The position numbers and the translations under genes are program-made. A stretch of 64,000 nt of DNA from Lytechinus variegatus (lineage: Eukaryota; Echinodermata; Echinoidea; Temnopleuroida; Toxopneustidae): the NCBI RefSeq assembly GCF_018143015.1, contig NC_054740.1, forward strand, positions 13,316,640-13,380,639, given 5' to 3'. A model generated the notes under the pieces. That model worked only from the letters and a program-made list of their open reading frames with translations, was not told the DNA's origin and did no database searches. Positions 58,776-64,000 of this stretch are shown here, one piece after another; position 1 is the stretch's first letter, and every line of letters starts with the position of its first letter.

Positions 58776-58863
58776 ATATTAACTTTGGAATAACAGCAGA
58801 ACTAACACTTCAACTGTAGTACAAGTTGAAGTGTCAGTTCTGCTGTTATTCCAAAGTTAATAT
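58776..58863. repeat. 88-bp near-perfect palindrome
   Basis: Arms of about 41 bases (atattaactttggaataac outward, caacttgt-side inward) with almost no loop and one or two mismatches. An echo of the arm ('cttgaagtgtcagtta') lies at 58,622. Confidence 0.85.
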
Positions 58864-59707
58864 GATCCAGATAAAATCCCTGTTGACTGGCGATTATTCC
58901 TTAAATTAATGTTCACAAAGATGGCGATGATGAAATTGATGTTGAAGCACGATGAATAACAAGAGTCACTGTAACAAGTTGAAATGTCTGTGAAGACGAT
59001 GTTGATGATGATGATTAAACAGTCAATTTCAGCAATCCATGGGTTGAAAAGCGTTCATTAAAACAGGTTGATGATCTCGATGAGAACTGAGAATTCCTCT
59101 CTCAAAATAACTGCAAACAGTTCATTGATGGTGTGCAGATAATTCCACACAAGATAAATATTCCAGGTTGAAATAAAGTCTGCTCTGACATAAGGTCTGG
59201 TGTGAAACTCTGAGTTCTAATCTGATATGATGTGATCTGATCTGAATTGATGATGTCCTTGAAGAAACTGCCAGCTTTTATACAAATTATTCACTATTCT
59301 TGAGGCTTCTACAAAAGAACATTCTGCCCATTTCTAGAGCTGCAGTCTAAATTCTAAAACACTCTTTAATGATCTCAGTGAAATCAACAAGATGTAAATA
59401 ACATTGCTAATCCAATATTGTTCTTTCCACTGCCCGAGGAAGCTCTATTGTCTGCCTTAAATTAAAAAAATCCTCAGCCTATTGTGTAGCCTTCTCTATC
59501 ATGTATCTTTGCAAATTGCAGAAATAATCGAAATTAGTTCATCGTATTAAATATAGTGCACAATAAAGCTTTACTGGGACACTCTGGAATATTCTTAATC
59601 ACTCCATGTTATGAATATTCTTAAAGAGAAAATAACTAAATAAAAAAAATGTATTTCTTTTACAATTCTTCTTATATTAATATAAATAGTGTACAATCTA
59701 TTGTACA

Positions 59708-59843
59708 ATATACTGGATTATATGTACGACAAATATAAAATTATCCCGAGTGCAGGTTTATTTCACCGAGGCCGAAGGCCGAGGTGAAATAGGCTTGCAC
59801 TCGGGATAATTTTATATTTCGAGTTCATATAGTCCAGTAATAT
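59708..59843. repeat. Foldback with 'gaggccgaaggcc' centre
   Basis: Arms share 'aaattatcccgagtgca' and 'atttcacc'; the centre is cgaggccgaaggccgag. Outer parts (tactgga / tccagta) also pair. Noncoding. Confidence 0.8.
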
Positions 59844-60140
59844 TGTCTGATAGAACGTTCACTATTTATTATAGTAAATAGATCCCTCAATCTAAGCCCC
59901 CCATCATGGATTTTACCATAGTCTAGATATAGATGGCATACGTTCTTCTTACCTTATATTTGTGAAATTCCAATTGAACACGATGAACTCCTAATTACAT
60001 GTAGCAACAAATGAACTCCAAACAGTCGATGAACTCCTAGGCCAGTTGAATGACAATGATATACAAATATATCGATTGAAAACAAATTAATCGATATTCT
60101 CCCCATTCATTTAACACGGGTTTTGCCATCCAAAAATCGG

Positions 60141-60172
60141 AAGTTATATTGTACATATGTACAATATAACTT
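60141..60172. repeat. Perfect 32-bp palindrome
   Basis: AAGTTATATTGTACAT followed by its exact reverse complement with no loop. Confidence 0.85.
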
Positions 60173-61185
60173 TTTGAAGGGAGGTCACGTGGTACCAATC
60201 CAGCCAATCACAGCTCGTATTTTACTACCACTATTTACTATATAACAATATTGGTTTGATTTTAAACTGGCGTTGTTTCAACACTTATCTGGTGTTTATC
60301 GACATAGATACCTGTTGGGTGTTTCATAAAGCTGCTCGTAAGATAAGAGCGACTTTAAGAACTACTGGTGATCCTTTCTTTGGTAAATGGTATACACCAT
60401 TGGCCATGGTGTTAAATCAACGCCGGTATTTTTCAGTTATAAAGATTGTGAATTATATTGTGGAAAGCAGATTTTACGAAAATTTAAGTTATTTCAGTTC
60501 ATTCAAATACTGAACATGCTTGACAAACAATGACTAAATGTCTTTGTAATTCTGTAGCCATGATAAATCAGATAAGCTTCAAGTATTTTTCTCTAACTTC
60601 AATTAGCGCTGATGTAACTAAAATGAATTGTCTCGATATTATAGCACAACTTGAACCAAGTGATATAATTCCCAGATTTATAAAAGAATTATGACACGAA
60701 AGGTTTGGGATCATAATAAAGAAGCAGATCTTTTGAAAGGGGTCCTTTAATGAAACGAACATGACAACATCTGTCAACCTGTGCGCTTTGAAACACCAGT
60801 ATAAAGCGCCCTACAAATTTTATCATTATTATTATTATTATTACATAACGAAATCAAGTAAATTAGATAGAACATTAAAGTAAGAACATTTAAAGATTAC
60901 AAAATGAATTACCAATGAAATACAGCAAAGCTCGTAACTTTTCACTCGTATTTCATGAATGTTAATTTATGTTGGAATTACCCGGTCAATTAGGTTACTG
61001 GGTTTATATGCATTGCCTATCTACTGTATCCAATGTATTTCGTGCTCAGCATAATCGACTAGTGATGTAAAACAGTGAAATAAAGATGAACATGACATAA
61101 TAAAAACAGACACAAGAACAACAAATTTATAGTTTTCTTATTATGACGAATTTCCAGGATGAATGAGAGATAACTATTATTAATA

Positions 61186-61219
61186 TTAATATTATTATTT
61201 GTTATTATTATTATTGTTA

Positions 61220-61268
<49 letters not shown>
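61186..61268. repeat. (ATT)n microsatellite
   Basis: Long, slightly imperfect ATT run; may be the tail of a decayed SINE. Confidence 0.9.
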
Positions 61269-61419
61269 ATTATTATTGAATATGATTATTATTGTCATTA
61301 TTGCCATTATCATTATGATTTTGGGTGCATGCAAGCTGTGTGACAGTAAATATTAATATGTTGGTTTATTATGAACATTTTCATAGGAATTGATATGACA
61401 TGCCTTTCTTTTTTTCAAG

Positions 61420-61566
61420 GTGCTGTTTTCGATAGATATCTTGACTTTGGTTTTGAACGTGGTATCATCTCTCATAACACCCAGAAGAATAAATCAAATT
61501 CATTTCAGTTCATGGCTTTGGAACTACCAGCTCTACTGGAAGATACATTCAATGTTACCAGAAGGC
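61420..61566 (+). CDS. Second coding exon, probable ionotropic glutamate receptor
   Basis: Acceptor ctttctttttttcaag, donor GAAGGC|GTGAGT, 147 bases, phase 1 on both sides. It encodes GAVFDRY and about 40 more residues up to LEDTFNVTRR. The start matches the amino-terminal (bilobed, periplasmic-binding-like) domain of AMPA/kainate/delta-type receptors, and the end corresponds to the 'N-(S/P)-F-x-V' segment before the first conserved Cys in those proteins. The middle is shorter and divergent. Subtype cannot be decided from 80 residues. A different bilobed receptor is possible. Confidence 0.55.
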
Positions 61567-64000
61567 GTGAGTATTACGGGATATACCTATCATTTTCCTC
61601 CTTTCAATGTATTATTGATCTCGTGAAATATATTAGATTCTGATTTAATATTCTAAGTTGTATTAAAATCAAAGATCGTTTTCCTTTAATGCCATTGCTT
61701 TTAAAATATAATCACTGTTTTCTTCATTTCTCTTTTTTTTGGGGGGGTCATACATGTTCGTTTTTTCTTCCTCTTTTCATTTTTCATTCTCTTTTCATTG
61801 GTATTTCATCTTTTGGTCAGTACATAATATTTCAACATTGATCATTCTTTCTTTTTCTTCGCCGTCTTTTTCAATTTGTTGTTGTTGTTGTTGTTGTAAT
61901 ACATTAGTCTTTTATCGTTGTTGTCGCATTCTTAATAGCCCACTTTCCCATCAAGTGGGAAAATTCTTCAACAATTTCTTTGACACTCCATTTCGAATGT
62001 CAAGACATGTTCTAAACTTAGAGTTTCGAATGCATCAAGTTTGAATGATACCACCAAAGATCCCACTGAATGATGGGATTAAAGAAAAAATAGAAATAAG
62101 TTATTGATATTACCTCACAGTTATCAACCCACCCCCCCCCCCCCCTCTCTCTCTCTACTTTTCTTTCTCTTTCTGTATAACAATTCTTCCTTAAATGTTT
62201 CATTTCAGTCTTCCTGCAAAAATATACTTTTTTTATTGTTTTCCCTGTGTATTCTGCGCCCATTGCGTTCATCCCAAACTCTTCCCTAATATCCTTCACA
62301 AACCGTATTATGATCATGCACCCTTGGTCCCTCAACTTCGCGATGGGATGCAAATCTGAGCATGAATCTTTGATACATCTCGTGAATATTTGATAACCCC
62401 ATACCTCATCTCGGCCATATTGATTTCCCCTGCTACCCGACCCCGCCGTCCCGAGCACCGCGTTATAAAAACTCATATCGCGATCAGCCACAAAACACAC
62501 AGCGCATGCAGTCATTACCACTATTATTATCATCATCATGTGCATCATCGAATAAAAAAATATACTCCCCGTTTAAGAGCGATGGGACATTATGAAAAGT
62601 CACGAGCGCTAAAAGGTGATAAATTCGGGTTATTGTGACGACATTAGGGTTTGGGCGCCAAGATCATTTTTCTCTGATTATTCCGTTGTATTAATATTTC
62701 CTATCATTGTTGGGTCGAACTGATGTTTGTATCATTCTAACGCGGTTTAGAAAAGCTACGTTTCCTGTCTGGGTTGCTATCAGTAGAGAAGATGCATATT
62801 GTTGCATTTGATATAATTGGTTATGCAAATATCAATTGATATTCATGATAGGGGAATTGCTAGATGTTAAATTTTAGACCACATGGTTGGGGAAAAAACA
62901 TTCAGTGACCAGAACACTTTCGTAATATTAAATGTAAGATAAGGGTAGAGTATAATTTACATGTTTACCTTACTGACCCTTTATCAGCTCTACCAAAGCT
63001 TTAGAGGGCTTTAACCCAAAAAATAACTGCAAATGAAAAAGTAATTAAAATTTCAAATTGTACATACACTATACTTTTGGGAACTCGTGTGAATAGAGAC
63101 AGGAAGTGTTGATCGAGTATTTTTCAGGCGCTGACTTTCAGAGAATGTCTTACTAGAGTCAGTAGTTTTAGTGCTCAATATTGCACGTCACGTGTTGTTT
63201 TTGGCACAAGGAGTCCAGGCTGAACATCAGCCTCTGAAGTGAAGTCACTATAAAGTGCTTCATTTAGCACTTTTTTCTTAGAATGTGCTTCGCGCGGGAT
63301 ATGCAAAATAATGTTAATACCTAATTTCACATATCCACCCCTTAAAACTGACTGCCAAACAACTAATAGAATATGCGTTATCAATGTTCATATCTTCTGT
63401 AATTAGTGTAACAATTTACATATGTATTTCGAAAAAAGGTGCACGACATTTGCTCAGGCGACAATTGCTCTGGGCTTATGTAGGGTTAGGGTTGCAATAG
63501 GGTTTGATGTAATGTTTATGGTTAGGATTAGGGTATAGTGTTAAAACCAGGGTTGAAGTTGGTCATTTCATTTGCAGCGGAACAAATGTCGTGGAACCAT
63601 TTGAAAATACATGTAGTGTCACATCCATGTAAGGGACACATCTGCTTCCCCCCCCCCCCCTTGAGACACATAATGAATATTTGTTAGGGATAATATGTCG
63701 TGCAAACCTAGGTGAGCCCCCCCCCCTTTGTGTTTTTGTATTTTTTCTGGAACAAAATGACCTCCATTTTGTAGTGAAAATCTTTTTGGGGGTGTTTTTT
63801 AATCATTATTTTTTTTTGCTTGTCAAATGTTTCCCGACATAAATAACCAAAAATTAGAAGTGGACACCTTTTTTTTTGGGGGGGGGCTTGTTAAATTTTT
63901 CTATAAAAAATGCCCCCCTTTTGAAATTCTTGATCCGCCCCTTGTTTGAAAACATATCCTAGACTCCAAACAAGGAAAGAGCGAATGACGCCATTGACCC
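61567..64000 (+). other. Intron 2 of the probable receptor gene; no exon seen
   Basis: AT-rich with a CT tract near 62,130-62,170 and T-G tracts at 61,733 and 63,869. No further in-phase exon with receptor-like content found. Confidence 0.45.

Larger units (their letters stand above)
58371..60430. repeat. Composite inverted-repeat region
   Basis: 'aacgccggtgttaaacaccg' at 58,371 and 'ggtgttaaatcaacgccgg' at about 60,405 face each other, and several shorter blocks (ggtatctat, gaaacaac(a/g)cc, caatattg) match in inverted order. It may be one large decayed foldback or nested smaller ones. The 60,318-60,415 part ('ataaagctgctcgtaagata') looks like a widespread invertebrate dispersed repeat. Confidence 0.4.
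56660..61419 (+). other. Intron 1 of the probable glutamate receptor gene
   Basis: 4.76 kb, GT...AG, phase 1. Filled with hairpins, a CACTG MITE and composite repeats listed separately. Also C8 runs near 57,047 and 57,920. Confidence 0.5.

Noticed and set aside
58776..58863. MicroRNA precursor
   Set aside because: The hairpin is too perfect and almost loopless; it fits a palindromic repeat better than a pre-miRNA.

Overview
The window looks like nuclear DNA from a marine invertebrate deuterostome, most likely an echinoderm. Support is indirect: AT-rich intron-bearing DNA, tRNA-derived SINEs with (ATT)n tails, a Ngaro-type tyrosine-recombinase retrotransposon, a Tx1/L1-like LINE, many foldback elements, a roughly 110-bp 'gcgagcgcgaagcgcgagc' satellite, and an intronless orphan class A GPCR of the kind expanded in sea urchins. 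No species call is possible from sequence alone.

Host genes are sparse. (1) A THAP-like zinc-finger exon lies on the minus strand near 0.8-1.0 kb. (2) A tentative two-exon small gene on the plus strand runs 7.2-10.0 kb. (3) A four-exon minus-strand gene spans 53.8 to 30.5 kb; the exons join in phase into a 408-residue coiled-coil, basic-tail protein with an SxIP-like motif that I do not recognise. (4) An intact GPCR (44.70-45.78 kb, plus) sits inside intron 1 of gene 3. (5) The first two coding exons of a probable ionotropic glutamate receptor lie at 56.57 and 61.42 kb (plus); the rest of that gene lies beyond the window.

Mobile DNA dominates. At 10.75-17.08 kb a TTAA-flanked foldback element is split by a LINE with an intact 1,278-codon frame. 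At 17.19-26.49 kb lies an apparently complete Ngaro-like element on the minus strand: Gag, RT-RNase H, tyrosine recombinase, an SGNH hydrolase, and split direct repeats in the order A1-ORFs-B1A2-B2. At 32.07-41.00 kb a tRNA-Leu-like SINE is split by a giant foldback made of roughly 190-bp units, itself split by a 6-kb non-autonomous LTR element with 1.87-kb LTRs and a primer site complementary to tRNA-Leu. This nest sits in intron 2 of gene 3. Further MITEs, satellite arrays at 42.4-43.5 and 48.9-50.4 kb, SINEs, microsatellites and palindromes fill the rest.

The genes do not form a pathway. The main stories are a mostly unrecognised host gene whose introns hold a GPCR and a three-level transposon nest, and a young-looking Ngaro element carrying an accessory esterase.
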